From: Albidovulum sediminicola | GTDB taxonomy: Bacteria > Pseudomonadota > Alphaproteobacteria > Rhodobacterales > Rhodobacteraceae | Assembly (NCBI RefSeq): GCF_025751575.1 | Contig: NZ_JAOWLA010000015.1 | Coordinates: 1 to 64,000 of the forward strand | Reading direction: 5' to 3' | DNA: 64,000 nt | Part shown: piece after piece, positions 17,401 through 26,706 of the stretch | Layout: every line of letters starts with the position of its first letter | How positions within the stretch are numbered: position 1 is the stretch's first letter | Notes under the pieces: model-generated | Database searches by the model: none | Told to the model about the DNA's origin: nothing | What the model saw: only the letters and a program-made list of their open reading frames with translations | Made by a program: the position numbers and the translations under genes

Positions 17401-18168
17401 ATCCAGAACCTGCTTTACGCCAACACCGCCTTCGACAACGAACAGGACGGCATCTCGTTCTTCGAAAGCTCCTGCAACTTCATTGTCGGCAACTACCTGT
17501 TCGACAACAAGCGCGACGGGATCAAGTTGCGCAACAGCTGGAACCTGAGCGTCTTCGGCAACCAGATCGAAGGCCATGGCGCCGCTGGCATCGATGTCTA
17601 TTCAGGCTGGCTCGACCCCGAGGGCGCGCACAAGACCCGCGACTTCGAGCTTGACCCCTACTTCAGCTTCTCCGCGGTCGAGCTCTTCGACAACACGCTC
17701 AGCAACAACCGCGCCGGGCTGAAATTCCAGGGCGTCAACAGCGCGGTGATCGGCAGCAACCACATGGGCGACCAGTCCCCGCGCCTGTTTGCGGGGGACC
17801 TGATGTCGCTGGGCGGGGGGATCGTCTCCGCGACCTTGCAGGGTAAGACGGCGGGCATCGCCCACCAATGCGCCCAGCCCGTGCCGCGGGTGCATTGCAG
17901 CTTCCTTGAGGAAGGCTACCTGAGCGGCGAGGGCCAGAATATCCTGGAGGCGCTGAACGATACCGGGCGCTGCGTTCCCGATGAAGTGCGTCCGCGCGGC
18001 ATCCCGACCGCCGAAATGGAGCCCCAGATCGAGGCGCTGCTGGATGACAACAGCGAAGCGCCCGATGGCGAGGTCACGACCGAGCAGGGCCTGCATGACG
18101 AGGCGCCCGCGGCCGAACCCCAAGCCCCGGCGGAGCCCGCGCAGGCAGAGGAGGCCGTCGGCCAATGA
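14455..18168 (+). CDS. algG: helical-repeat domain fused to AlgG-like mannuronan C5-epimerase
   Basis: The 1237-residue periplasmic protein has a signal peptide ending AGAA-Q (about residue 29). Residues about 30-620 are Ala-rich helical pairs resembling TPRs. About 640-1180 form a right-handed parallel beta-helix with strong AlgG resemblance. The AlgG catalytic motif DPHD is at 928-931, followed by KKHGLIVSREV and repeated GN/DN turns. Pseudomonas AlgG is about 540 residues and lacks the helical half, so this is an unusual fusion. The acidic C-tail is Pro/Ala/Glu-rich. It should convert mannuronate to guluronate residues and scaffold the secretion complex. It overlaps the next gene by four bases (ATGA). 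Confidence 0.85.
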   Translation: MAPRRWHNLLSASSVLLCTAVALPQAGAAQTGSGEFSILDYLASDTIERTPEGWQLEAEAASDPHSAYLAYSRAVSALLSGKDAAAIPPSRIRNLRYAMLQKALEAALGGLGDGREGMLKKAREAARDMADPADTGWGYWQIAQTELRLDRPDNVRTLLRRATQAAEALETSEVQSLLFKAAGETALKIGDVEFAAFQLTNMIAPGGRHQLARLVVQARSADEALAPEVRKLLSDSVGEAGTPENGVLQLLVLGEFDYAIELALTDDDYSEQGDMLTVVTKAAIDAKQLSAARLAALLNPDAGEATRAWVNLARAQSKQGYGKQADDALARALARATGPGGDESDIGQVAKAHIDFGNLDRAEDLLKPLSDASESVVEIKGRLIAARIEADQPADPVLTPTVPLPDAAQSGILASTALARARDGDHTATLEALGQITDEGAANEARYDVVEAMIERGDVSGVEAQIEAITDPVLAAEAVAKYAKWLVRNDDAPQGEARFALLAESLAALPQEQADAARRKVAKTAAEAGLFDLAEAIATAVADPALRAEAIANMGAVVAQKAPDRALGYLEALSEVKQRDKLLGNIALGFARDHDIARAEEFARQIVEDKTRVTFMRKIAEEQALRLDTLDLLKASAPQPESFEFEAESVTPGPSYGTAKLFSIQAEPLTPRMPPPPQNIWTTAEEVMHDVEPINPGRASVSLMRASYFTEKFIADIPGQTLLRHKQGRNSLQFIMVESGVFDIPSLYRRLRALGYDEEAIKRDGRIYTLRLPLLVMPEATLVISGADVANFRMSDDRGAFITVAGQIRIADTVFETWREEYNQRAYRTYEVKKKFRPFLTIWTGGNVDVVNSTVFGLGYLGGKSYGLAMSAGPATFTKNRPMWEDSPYGRIVSNSFRNNFYAYYAYEAVDVAIVGNELVDNIVYGLDPHDRAQRLSMSFNTAYGTHKKHGLIVSREVDNSNMVGNVSFENHGSGYMLDRDSIQNLLYANTAFDNEQDGISFFESSCNFIVGNYLFDNKRDGIKLRNSWNLSVFGNQIEGHGAAGIDVYSGWLDPEGAHKTRDFELDPYFSFSAVELFDNTLSNNRAGLKFQGVNSAVIGSNHMGDQSPRLFAGDLMSLGGGIVSATLQGKTAGIAHQCAQPVPRVHCSFLEEGYLSGEGQNILEALNDTGRCVPDEVRPRGIPTAEMEPQIEALLDDNSEAPDGEVTTEQGLHDEAPAAEPQAPAEPAQAEEAVGQ

Positions 18169-19253
18169 AGACGCTGCGACCCCTTGTCCTTGGGCTTTGC
18201 CTGGCACTGCCGGGCGCGGCCATGGCGCAACAGGTCCTGAACATGGACCTGCGCGCGGCGATCGCCGACACCAACGATTTCGCGCGTTACTGTGCGGGCG
18301 GCGACATTCCGGCCGATGCGCAGCTTGAACCCGTCTATGCCCTCAACGCGACAGAGGAATACGGCTCTGACCAGGCGACGCAGGATTTCGCCTGGGCGGT
18401 CATGGTGCTTGGCGGTCATGCGCTGGGCGGCGACGGCGCCGCCCGCGACCGGCTTGAGGCGCTGCTGCTGACCTGGGCCAACGCCGAGGCGCTGGTTGGC
18501 ACCGAGCGGGTCCATGACGCGGTCTATGCGCTCAAGCGGACGCTGCTGCCCACCATCGTCAGCTACAGCATCATCCGGGCCGACCTGCCGGCGGCATCGC
18601 AGACGATCCTCGACCGCTGGCTTGGCAGCCTGGTGGAGATCGCGGGAACCGAATTCGGCGGCGATGTCGATCAGAACAACCACCGCTATCTGGCGGATTC
18701 CGTGCTGGTGGCCTGGGGGGCGCTGACTGAGGACGCGGGGCTTCTCGACAAGGCTGAGGCGCGGCTGCGCCTCGCGCTGACGGGGCAGCTGCGCGAGGAC
18801 GGCAGCTGGCCGCTGGAAACGCGCCGGGGGGCGCGGGCGCTCTGGTACACGCGCCAGTCGCTTTCGAGCCTCGGCTTCATCATCGCGACGCTGGAAAACA
18901 GCGGGCGCGACGTGTTGGCCGACGATGGCATCCGCCGCGGCTACGAAACCGCGATGAGCTTCTTCCTCGACGGGATCGACGCCCCGATCATCGTCACCAA
19001 ATACGCGGCGGAGAACTATATCCCCGGCCCGTCCGAGGACTACGCCAATCAGGACATGAGCTTCCTGCAGACCCGGCCGCACGGGCGCCACTACATGGCA
19101 TTCCTGGCGCTGGCGGACCACCTGGTCATCGACCCCTTCCTCAAGACCCGGATCGAGCGGCTGATTGGCACCCTCCCGGCGGCGGCGTTCCCGATGATCG
19201 ACGAATTCAGCGGCGGCAACGCGAGCTGCTTCTGGGGGGGCGGCAATGCGTAG
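18165..19253 (+). CDS. alginate-lyase-like (PL5/AlgL superfamily) periplasmic protein, first paralogue
   Basis: The 362-residue protein has a signal peptide ending AMA-Q. The PL5 pattern is present: NNHRY at 171-175 with His173, then RRGARALWY with Arg221 and Tyr228. The His-to-Tyr (55) and Arg-to-Tyr (7) spacings are like those of Sphingomonas A1-III, where His, Arg and Tyr are catalytic. AlgL degrades misrouted polymer in the periplasm. The Trp of NNHxYW is Leu here, and the protein is more divergent than the second paralogue at 26707. It overlaps the upstream epimerase and the downstream Sel1 gene, showing tight translational coupling. Confidence 0.75.
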   Translation: MKTLRPLVLGLCLALPGAAMAQQVLNMDLRAAIADTNDFARYCAGGDIPADAQLEPVYALNATEEYGSDQATQDFAWAVMVLGGHALGGDGAARDRLEALLLTWANAEALVGTERVHDAVYALKRTLLPTIVSYSIIRADLPAASQTILDRWLGSLVEIAGTEFGGDVDQNNHRYLADSVLVAWGALTEDAGLLDKAEARLRLALTGQLREDGSWPLETRRGARALWYTRQSLSSLGFIIATLENSGRDVLADDGIRRGYETAMSFFLDGIDAPIIVTKYAAENYIPGPSEDYANQDMSFLQTRPHGRHYMAFLALADHLVIDPFLKTRIERLIGTLPAAAFPMIDEFSGGNASCFWGGGNA

Positions 19254-22200
19254 GGCGCTTGGCTTCACGATCGGCGCCGTCTGGCTTGCCGCGGCGCTCC
19301 CGGCCTTCGCGCAGGAAACCCAGCCTGTCTGCCAGGCCCATGATCCACGCGTCGAGGCCGCCTTCGCCCGGGCGGCGGCGGGTGAGGTCGCAGGTGCGAC
19401 CACCGATCTGCGTTCGTTGACCGCGATCCCCGATCCCTCGCTTCTGATGGATGTCGCCCAGTTGGCGATGGACGGCCTTCCCAAGGCTGGGCCGCTGCGC
19501 GCACCAGAACCCGAACTTGCGATCGCCGCGCTGGAGAAGGCGGCGCAAATCGCGGGAAACCATGTGCCGCAGGCGCTTTTCCTGCTGTCGGAGATCGGGC
19601 GCGACACCGGCCTTTACACGGAAGACCGCCAGAACGAGTTGCGCCGCATGGCGGCGGCCATGGGCTATGAGCCCGCGCTGATCGAACTGGCGCGGGAGCT
19701 TGCGAATTCAGACATCTCCACGACCCCGGAACAAAGCCTCGCGCGGCTCGAACTTCTGCTTCAGGGCGCCGCCCGCCCCAACAGCACCGCGATGACGCTG
19801 TTCGTCCTGGAACTGCTGGACCGGCCCGAAATCGCCCCGCACCTGAGCGAGACGGCCGAGGATCTGACCCGGCGCATCCTGGCCACCTACGAGACCGACT
19901 ACAGCAAGGGCAACGCCTTCGCGGCCACCTCTGTGGCCTCCGCCTATGCCCGGGGCGTGCTTGTCGAGCAGGACCTGGAAAAGGCTCGCCAATGGCTCCT
20001 CAAGATCGAGCCGTGCTGGCGCGCGCGGGAATTCGAGCTGATGGGCGACATCCTGCGGGGGGAGTTTCCCAACGACTCCCGCACCCCGGTCGAGCACTAC
20101 CGCCGCGCGGCGGAGCTTGGCAGCCTTTCGGCGGCGCTGTCGCTGGTCCGGATGCGCACCGAAGACCAGGTGAGGGACGTCGCGGACGAGGAAGCGGTGC
20201 TTTGGCTGCGCCGGGCCCTGCAACTGAACGAGCTGCGCGCCGTCGTCATCTGGATGCGCGCGGTGGACGCGCAGACCGGCTTCCCCGCCTATGACCCGCG
20301 CGAAATGCAGACCGCTTTCCGCGCGGCGGAGAAATCCTGGACGGGCGACGGGCGCACCGCCGCGTCGCTGGGGCGCATCTACCAGTCCTCGGGCGCGCCG
20401 TGGTACGATGACGATCGTGCGGCGATGTGGTTCGAGCGCGCAGCCCTTGCGAATGACCCGACGGGCATGCTGGAACACGGCCGTCGGCTGCGCGACACCG
20501 ATCCGGCGGAGGCGCGGCAGTGGATCGAGCGCGCCCTGGCCGCCGGTTCGGTCAGCGCGCTGGTCGAGATGGCCGACATCCTCATGTCGCCGCCCTTTAG
20601 CGAAGACAGCCTGCACCAGGCCGAAGCCTATCTGCAAAGGGCCGTCGATCGCGGCAGCCTGTCGGGCCTGACGCGCCTCGCGCTTCTTTACATGGATGAC
20701 AGCAAGCCGCTTTTCGATCAGGAGCGGGGCGAGACGCTGCTGGAAGATGCCGCCGACCAGGGCAGTTCGACCGCGCAGACCCGTCTGGCGCAGATGCTGC
20801 TGGACCGCGCGCTGGCCGTCGATCCGGCCGAGGCGGCGATCCTGCGCGACCGTGCCGGCCGTTACCTGGTGCGCGCGGCCGCAGCCGGCAGCCTGTCGGC
20901 CAAGCACCTGATCGGCAACCTCATCCTGCTTGAAACCAAGGACCCCGAGGAGGTCGCCCGCGCGATCGCGTTCCTGAATGAGGCCGCCGATGGTGGCCGG
21001 GTCTCAGCGATGATCGACCTTGCGGAACATTACATCGCGACCGCGCAACTGGAGCTTGCCGTCCAGACCTACCGGCGCGCGGCGGATCTGGGCAGCGTGC
21101 GCGCCACGCTGGAGCTTGCCCGCGCCTATTCCGCCGGTCTCGGCGTGCAGCAGGACGAACAGGAATCGCTGCGCTGGCTGGCCAAGGCCGAACAACTGGG
21201 CCAGCTGGACGTGCGCACCCTGCGCCAGCTTGGCGCCAGCTTCGTGAACGGAACCTTCGGCCGCCCGGACCTGGAGAAGGGCCTGCGCTACTACCGGCGC
21301 GCCGCGGAACTGGGCGACCCGTCCTCCATGATGTATCTCTCGACGCTTTTCTCCGAGGGCAAGCGGGTTCCCAAGGACGACGCGGAAGCCTTCCGCTGGG
21401 CCCTGGCCGCCGCCGAGGCGGGCAGTGTGTCCGGGATGGTCTACGTCGGCGAGGCCTATAACGAGGGGCTGGGAACCGAGCGCGACACCGACACTGCGCT
21501 CGGCTGGATGCAGAAGGCGCTGGAAAGCAACCCCAACAGCGCGACCGCCGCGATCGCCATTGGCCGGGCTTATGAACTCGGCCTCGGGTTCGAGAAGGAT
21601 AAATCCCTGGCTCTTCAGTATTACGAACGGGCGGCGAACCTTGGAAACATCTCTGCCATGGTGCGGACGGCCCGGTCCTATCTGCGCGGCGTCGGCGTGA
21701 AATCGACGCCGGAGGTCTCGGTCGCCTGGTACGACCGTGCTGCGCGCGCGGGCAACGTGACCGCCATGCTGGAACTGGCACAGCTTCACGCCATGGGCTA
21801 CGGCACCCCGCTCGATTCAGAACGCGCCTTCGAGCTTTACCTCAGCGCGGCGGACGCAGGGTCCACCATCGGGATGCGAGAGGCCGCGCGCCTTTACATC
21901 GCCGGCGTCGGAACCACGCGTGACCTGGACCGGGGCGTGGCCTTCCTTGAGCGGGCTGCCCGTCAGGGCGACGCGGGTGCGATGCGCGACCTCTGGGTGC
22001 TTTACGGCGAGGGGTTCGAGCTTGCGCCCAACCCCTCCTACGCGCGGGTGTGGTTGGAGCGGGCCGCCAAGAGCGGGCACTACCAGGCCACCTACGAGCT
22101 TGCCAGCGCGCTTTTCAAGGAGACCGGCGAGCTGACCCCGGACCTGCGCGAAATGGTCGACTACGCGGCCGAGGGCGGGGTCAAGGAAGCGAAGATATGG

Positions 22201-22380
22201 AAAAGCGATCTGGTGGCGGCGGAGACCGCGGCCGCAGAAGCGGCGGCGGCTGAAGCCGAGGCCGGATCGGACACGGCCCCCACGGACCAAGCAGACACCG
22301 ACCCTGACGCCGATGCGGCGGCAGGCGAAGCGCCCGCCGAGTCGGAGCCAACGAGCGAAGACCAAGGCGGCACGGAGTAG
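19246..22380 (+). CDS. large periplasmic Sel1-repeat protein, first
   Basis: The 1044-residue protein has a signal peptide (cleavage near AFA-Q). From about residue 190 to 990 it is built of roughly 36-residue Sel1-like helical repeats, for example AAELGDPSSMMYLS and ARSYLRGVGV. The acidic Ala/Glu/Asp tail after about 1000 looks disordered. AlgK, the scaffold of the Pseudomonas alginate machine, is a Sel1/TPR protein of only about 475 residues. This protein has no lipobox, so it is probably soluble periplasmic. The start overlaps the preceding stop by eight bases with GGGGGG as the ribosome site. The scaffold role is inferred from repeat type and operon position. Confidence 0.8.
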   Translation: MRRALGFTIGAVWLAAALPAFAQETQPVCQAHDPRVEAAFARAAAGEVAGATTDLRSLTAIPDPSLLMDVAQLAMDGLPKAGPLRAPEPELAIAALEKAAQIAGNHVPQALFLLSEIGRDTGLYTEDRQNELRRMAAAMGYEPALIELARELANSDISTTPEQSLARLELLLQGAARPNSTAMTLFVLELLDRPEIAPHLSETAEDLTRRILATYETDYSKGNAFAATSVASAYARGVLVEQDLEKARQWLLKIEPCWRAREFELMGDILRGEFPNDSRTPVEHYRRAAELGSLSAALSLVRMRTEDQVRDVADEEAVLWLRRALQLNELRAVVIWMRAVDAQTGFPAYDPREMQTAFRAAEKSWTGDGRTAASLGRIYQSSGAPWYDDDRAAMWFERAALANDPTGMLEHGRRLRDTDPAEARQWIERALAAGSVSALVEMADILMSPPFSEDSLHQAEAYLQRAVDRGSLSGLTRLALLYMDDSKPLFDQERGETLLEDAADQGSSTAQTRLAQMLLDRALAVDPAEAAILRDRAGRYLVRAAAAGSLSAKHLIGNLILLETKDPEEVARAIAFLNEAADGGRVSAMIDLAEHYIATAQLELAVQTYRRAADLGSVRATLELARAYSAGLGVQQDEQESLRWLAKAEQLGQLDVRTLRQLGASFVNGTFGRPDLEKGLRYYRRAAELGDPSSMMYLSTLFSEGKRVPKDDAEAFRWALAAAEAGSVSGMVYVGEAYNEGLGTERDTDTALGWMQKALESNPNSATAAIAIGRAYELGLGFEKDKSLALQYYERAANLGNISAMVRTARSYLRGVGVKSTPEVSVAWYDRAARAGNVTAMLELAQLHAMGYGTPLDSERAFELYLSAADAGSTIGMREAARLYIAGVGTTRDLDRGVAFLERAARQGDAGAMRDLWVLYGEGFELAPNPSYARVWLERAAKSGHYQATYELASALFKETGELTPDLREMVDYAAEGGVKEAKIWKSDLVAAETAAAEAAAAEAEAGSDTAPTDQADTDPDADAAAGEAPAESEPTSEDQGGTE

Positions 22381-22389
22381 GAGAGAGCA

Positions 22390-23751
22390 ATGAAAGCACG
22401 AATGCCAAAATCCGGTACGATCGCCCGCGCGGCGCTGATGTGCGGCGCGATCCTTGGCGGGCTGGCGCTGTCCCCTGCCGCGGCCCAGCAGCTCGAAGGG
22501 CCCTATCCTTGCCAGAACCTTGAGTTCGCGCGGCCCAGCCCGACGGACCCGCTCGGCACGTTGACCCAAGGCCAAAGCGGATATTTCTTCCGCACCGATC
22601 CCGACCTCAACTGGGGCTTCTTCATCTCGGACGAGGTGAACAACCTGATCCGCGACCTGACGAGCGAGCTGAAGGCGCGCGGGACGGAGCTTGTGCTGCT
22701 ACCGATCCCGCCGCGTGGCCTGATCGCGCAGAACTTCGTCGATTTCAACCAGGACCGCAGCCCGATCCTGTCGATCTCCGAAGGCGGCTGGATGTTCGAC
22801 AGCTATATCCAGGATCTGCGCAAATCCGGCGCGGTCGTGCCCAACCTGATGGATGCGCTGCGCGTCGATCCGGGCCAGGCGCCGCTGTTCTACTTCAAGC
22901 GCGACGTCCACTGGCGGCCCGAGGGCGCGCGCTTCACCGCGGCCCAGGTCGCGGAGGAACTGCGCCAGAACGGCGCGCTGACCGGCCTGATGGCGAGCGG
23001 TTTCCAGACCAGCGTGATCGGGGAAAACCAGTTCAAGGGCGTGATCGCACAGGCCGCCCAGCAGCACTGCACCCAGAACCTGCCGCCGGAACGGTATTCG
23101 GAATATGTCACCAAGCCGATGGCCACGGGCGTCGGCTTCGGCAACACCGAAGGCGCGGTGGTTCTTGTCGGCGGCAGCTTCTCTGCCGACGAACGCCTGA
23201 ACTTCGCGGGCTTCCTGTCGCAGTCGCTTGGGCTGCCGGTGGCGAACCACGCCTCGGCCAGCCTGCGCGAGTTCAACTCGATCGAGGCCTACCTGTCCTC
23301 GCCCGAGTTCCACGCCCGACCGCCGAAAGTCCTGATCTGGGAGCTTCAGGCCGCCTTCGATCTGAACTACGCCCGCAACGACCTGCGCCAGCTGATCACC
23401 GCAACCGCCGCGAACTGCCAGAACAACAGCATCGCGCGTGTCGAGAATGCCTCGGGCAGCGCGGGGGGGATCACCCAGCTTGACGTGCCCTCGGCCCAGA
23501 ATGTCACCGGCCGCGATCACTATGTCCAGGTCTCGACCTCGAACCCGGCGATGAACAACTTCGTCGTCTCCGTCGCCTATCAGGACGGCGATTCCGAGTG
23601 GATCCCGGTCGAGCGCAGCGGCCGCTTCGACAACAGCGGGATCTACTACATCTCGCTCTCGCAAGAGACGACCTCGCCCGTGGTGGGCATCACGCTCGAA
23701 CAGCTGAGCGAAACCCCGGCGTCCACGCGCGTCGAACTTTGCCGCAAATAG
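22390..23751 (+). CDS. algX: AlgX-like SGNH O-acetyltransferase-type protein
   Basis: The 453-residue periplasmic protein has a signal peptide (about 1-33). An SGNH-like domain contains RDVHW with Asp172 and His174, and VVLVGGSFS with candidate nucleophile Ser263, the pattern of AlgX/AlgJ. A C-terminal domain (about 360-450) containing YQDGDSEWIPVERSG resembles the carbohydrate-binding module of AlgX. AlgX acetylates alginate and holds the secretion complex together. No AlgI-type acyl carrier, AlgJ or AlgF gene is nearby, so acetyl supply is unexplained. It may act mainly as a polymer-binding scaffold. It lies between two giant Sel1 genes with GGAGAGAG before the ATG. Confidence 0.8.
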   Translation: MKARMPKSGTIARAALMCGAILGGLALSPAAAQQLEGPYPCQNLEFARPSPTDPLGTLTQGQSGYFFRTDPDLNWGFFISDEVNNLIRDLTSELKARGTELVLLPIPPRGLIAQNFVDFNQDRSPILSISEGGWMFDSYIQDLRKSGAVVPNLMDALRVDPGQAPLFYFKRDVHWRPEGARFTAAQVAEELRQNGALTGLMASGFQTSVIGENQFKGVIAQAAQQHCTQNLPPERYSEYVTKPMATGVGFGNTEGAVVLVGGSFSADERLNFAGFLSQSLGLPVANHASASLREFNSIEAYLSSPEFHARPPKVLIWELQAAFDLNYARNDLRQLITATAANCQNNSIARVENASGSAGGITQLDVPSAQNVTGRDHYVQVSTSNPAMNNFVVSVAYQDGDSEWIPVERSGRFDNSGIYYISLSQETTSPVVGITLEQLSETPASTRVELCRK

Positions 23752-23760
23752 GAGGCAGAC

Positions 23761-26700
23761 ATGCACCACGCCGGACGCCTTGAATTGATCACATCGGGAC
23801 TGCGCGCGCGGTTGTCGCGCGGCACCTGCCTTGTCCTTGCCTTCGCCGTCGCGACCACCGGGATGGCTGCCGCGCAGGAGCGGGGGGCGGTCGATCTTCC
23901 CCTGTTCCCGCAGCTTTCCGACTATTCCGAAAGCTGCGCGGGGACCGTGACGCTGAGCAGCGATCCCTACAACCTTGGGGCCTGGCAGGGCGAACAGCTT
24001 TCGATTTCCCCCGATCAGCTGCTTGAAGTCGGGATCCTTTATTCCAAGGGTGGCGCCACCGTTCCCGCAAACGCAGAACTCGCGACGCGCCTCTTCCGCT
24101 ACCTGGCCGAGCGCCCCTCGCCGATCCAGAGCCGCGCCAAATACCTCGCGGCGGTGATGATCCTCGATACGCAGGGCTCGCCCGAGATGGATCGCCTGGC
24201 CGCGCAGATGCTGACGGAGGCGGCGAATGCCCGCGTGACCGGCGCGGCGCGCGAACTTGGCGCGCTTTACGAGATCGGCCGCGGCGTCCCGCAGGATTTC
24301 GAGCAGGCGGCGATATACTACCGCATCGCCGGTTCGGAAGGGGATGCCGAAAGCGCCTTCTCCCTGGCGCGGCTTTATGCCGACAACCTGATCTCGGACG
24401 GCGCTCAGGAAGCGGCGCTGAACCTGGCGAAGCTAGGCCTGATCACGCTGCTCAGCGATGTGAACCAGGGCCGCTGCTCGGCGCTGGTGACGGTCGCGAG
24501 GCTTTACGAGGAAGGCGACCTGGTCGCGGCGAACGAGCAGGCCGCCGCCGCCTGGTACGAGGCCGCGGCTTCCACCGGGAATGCCCGTGCGATGGCCGCC
24601 ATCGCCCGGCGCTACTACGGCGGGATCGGCGTCGAGCCGAACGTGCAGCTCGCCATCCAGTGGTGGCGCCGCGCGGCCGAGCTTGGCTCCATGGACGCCA
24701 AGGCCAATATCGGGATGATCTATGCGACCGGCGACGGCGTGGAGCCGAACGCGCAGGAGGCGACGCGCTGGCTGACCGAAGCCGCCCAGGGCGGCAACGT
24801 CAGCGCGATGGTGCATCTTGCCAGCCTTTACCGTGGCGAGCTTTCCGCGCTTGCGGTGTCCCAGGCGGACCCGGAACAGGCCTATTTCTGGACCGAGCGC
24901 GCCTATGCCGCCGACCCGACCCGCGTGTCGGTGATCATGAACCTGGCGCGTGCCCTGATCAGCGGCGAAGGCACCGCCCTTGACCCCGCGCGCGCTTTCA
25001 ACCTGTTCAACCAGGCGATGCGCCTTGGCAACCGCTCGGCGCTGCGCGAGATGGCGAGCGCCTATCTCAACGGCAATGGCGTGGAGCGTAATCCCGAACG
25101 CGCGCTGCAGATCTTCCGCCAGGCGGCGGAGCGGGGCGACCTGTCGTCCTATTCGGTGATCGTGGACATGTATCGCTGCGGCATCGGCGTCGAGGCCAAC
25201 GCGGCGATGGCCGACCTTTGGCTCGGTCGTGCGGCTGCCGTGGGTGATGTGGACAGCCTGATCGTGCTCTCGAACCGCACCGTCAAGGAACTGAACGCAG
25301 AGGATCAGCAGCGCACGCTGCAACTGCTGTTTCGCGCCGCCGCGAACAACAGCCGCGAGGCGATGATCCGGCTGAGCGAGATCTTTGCGCGCGGCGAGGG
25401 CGTCGAGAAGAACGCGGAACTGGCGGCCCGCTGGGAGGCGCTCGCGATCCGTCCGGGTCCGAACCAGGAGGTCGGTCTTTATCTGCTGGCCGAGGCCTTC
25501 CGGACCAACACCGCCCATGAGTGGGACCCGGTCCGGGTTCAGCAGCTGCTGACCCAGTCGCATGAGATGGGCTACGTCAAGGCCACGACGCGCCTGGGCA
25601 AATATCATATCCGCCCGGGCGACGACGGAATGGAGAACATCGACGCCGGCGTCGAGCTTCTTCGCCAGGCCTCCTCGCGCGGGAGTTCTGACGCAATGCG
25701 CGAGCTTGCGGAGTACTTCCGTTCGACCGGCAACCTGCCCGAGGCGCTCGGCTGGCTCGACTATGCCATCGTCGCCGGGCTCGACACCGCGCAGGTTCTG
25801 AAGGCCGAATGGGCGTTCAAGGGGCTGATCTCCGGCCAGCCGGAACCCGATGCCGCGCGCGAAGTGCTCGACAACGTGATCAAGCGGGGCGTCTGCTCGA
25901 TGAGCCTGAGTTCCGCGGTCGTCACCTCGCTTGCCTCCGGGGTGGGCGGACCGGGCCGCGATCAGGAAGCGCTCGACATGGCCAATCGCGCCATCGAGAC
26001 CTTCCGTCCGACGCCGGACGAGGTCGCGCAGCTTGGCAGCGCGCTTCTCAAGGGATCGCCGAACCAGACGCTGGTCGGTCGCGGGATCGAGTTGCTGGAA
26101 CGCTCGATGGAGCTTGGCTCGATCCGCGGCTACATCGAACTTGCCCAACTTTACATGGAGGGCAACGGGGTTCCGCTGAACTTCGAAAAGGCGATGGAGC
26201 TTTTGAATCAGGCCGCGGCTGCGGGCGAGGTGTCGGCCTATATCCATATTGGCCGGGCCTACCTTCAGGGCGTGGGCGGCTCCCCCGATTACGCCGCCGC
26301 ATGGTCGTCGATGGAACGGGCAGCGGCGGCGGGCATCCCCGAAGCCTTCCGCGAGATGGGCCACTGGTATCTGCGCGGACTGGGCCGGCCCGAAAACGTC
26401 GATGAGGGCCTTTCGCTTCTGGAGCGCGCGGCGAGCATGGGCGACACCAAGGCGATCCTGGATCTGGCCAATGTCTACTCCGTCGGTTTCGTGGTCGATC
26501 AGCGCCCGGATATCGCTGTGAAGTGGCTGGAAACCGGCGCCGCTGCTGGAAGCCTTGAGGCGATGCACCGCCTGGGGCTGGCCTATCTTCTGGGCCTTGG
26601 CGTGCCGCAGGACGAGGCCGAAGCGCAGCGCTGGTTCCGCTTGTCCGGCTCCAAGGGTTACGCCATGAAGGCCGACGCAACGCAAGTGAAGCAAGAGTGA
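23761..26700 (+). CDS. large periplasmic Sel1-repeat protein, second
   Basis: The 979-residue protein has an N-terminal hydrophobic export segment (about 20-38, ending AAA-Q) and Sel1-like repeats through most of its length, for example ARRYYGGIGVEPNVQLAIQW, IGMIYATGDGVEPN and the C-terminal LGLAYLLGLGVPQDEAEAQ. No enzyme motif was seen. A perfect AGGAGG precedes the ATG, predicting strong translation. It resembles the 1044-residue protein in design but is not a simple copy. As with AlgK, the repeats probably bind partner proteins of the secretion complex, here AlgX, AlgG or the outer-membrane pore. That is inference. Confidence 0.8.
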   Translation: MHHAGRLELITSGLRARLSRGTCLVLAFAVATTGMAAAQERGAVDLPLFPQLSDYSESCAGTVTLSSDPYNLGAWQGEQLSISPDQLLEVGILYSKGGATVPANAELATRLFRYLAERPSPIQSRAKYLAAVMILDTQGSPEMDRLAAQMLTEAANARVTGAARELGALYEIGRGVPQDFEQAAIYYRIAGSEGDAESAFSLARLYADNLISDGAQEAALNLAKLGLITLLSDVNQGRCSALVTVARLYEEGDLVAANEQAAAAWYEAAASTGNARAMAAIARRYYGGIGVEPNVQLAIQWWRRAAELGSMDAKANIGMIYATGDGVEPNAQEATRWLTEAAQGGNVSAMVHLASLYRGELSALAVSQADPEQAYFWTERAYAADPTRVSVIMNLARALISGEGTALDPARAFNLFNQAMRLGNRSALREMASAYLNGNGVERNPERALQIFRQAAERGDLSSYSVIVDMYRCGIGVEANAAMADLWLGRAAAVGDVDSLIVLSNRTVKELNAEDQQRTLQLLFRAAANNSREAMIRLSEIFARGEGVEKNAELAARWEALAIRPGPNQEVGLYLLAEAFRTNTAHEWDPVRVQQLLTQSHEMGYVKATTRLGKYHIRPGDDGMENIDAGVELLRQASSRGSSDAMRELAEYFRSTGNLPEALGWLDYAIVAGLDTAQVLKAEWAFKGLISGQPEPDAAREVLDNVIKRGVCSMSLSSAVVTSLASGVGGPGRDQEALDMANRAIETFRPTPDEVAQLGSALLKGSPNQTLVGRGIELLERSMELGSIRGYIELAQLYMEGNGVPLNFEKAMELLNQAAAAGEVSAYIHIGRAYLQGVGGSPDYAAAWSSMERAAAAGIPEAFREMGHWYLRGLGRPENVDEGLSLLERAASMGDTKAILDLANVYSVGFVVDQRPDIAVKWLETGAAAGSLEAMHRLGLAYLLGLGVPQDEAEAQRWFRLSGSKGYAMKADATQVKQE

Positions 26701-26706
26701 GATGAC

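Noticed and set aside
14266-17577. 1103-codon minus-strand open frame
   Set aside because: It is antisense to alg44 and the epimerase fusion. It has no motif, and its Arg/Gly/Asp-rich composition is typical of a shadow frame. The same applies to the long minus frames at 6800-9694 and 24433-27321.
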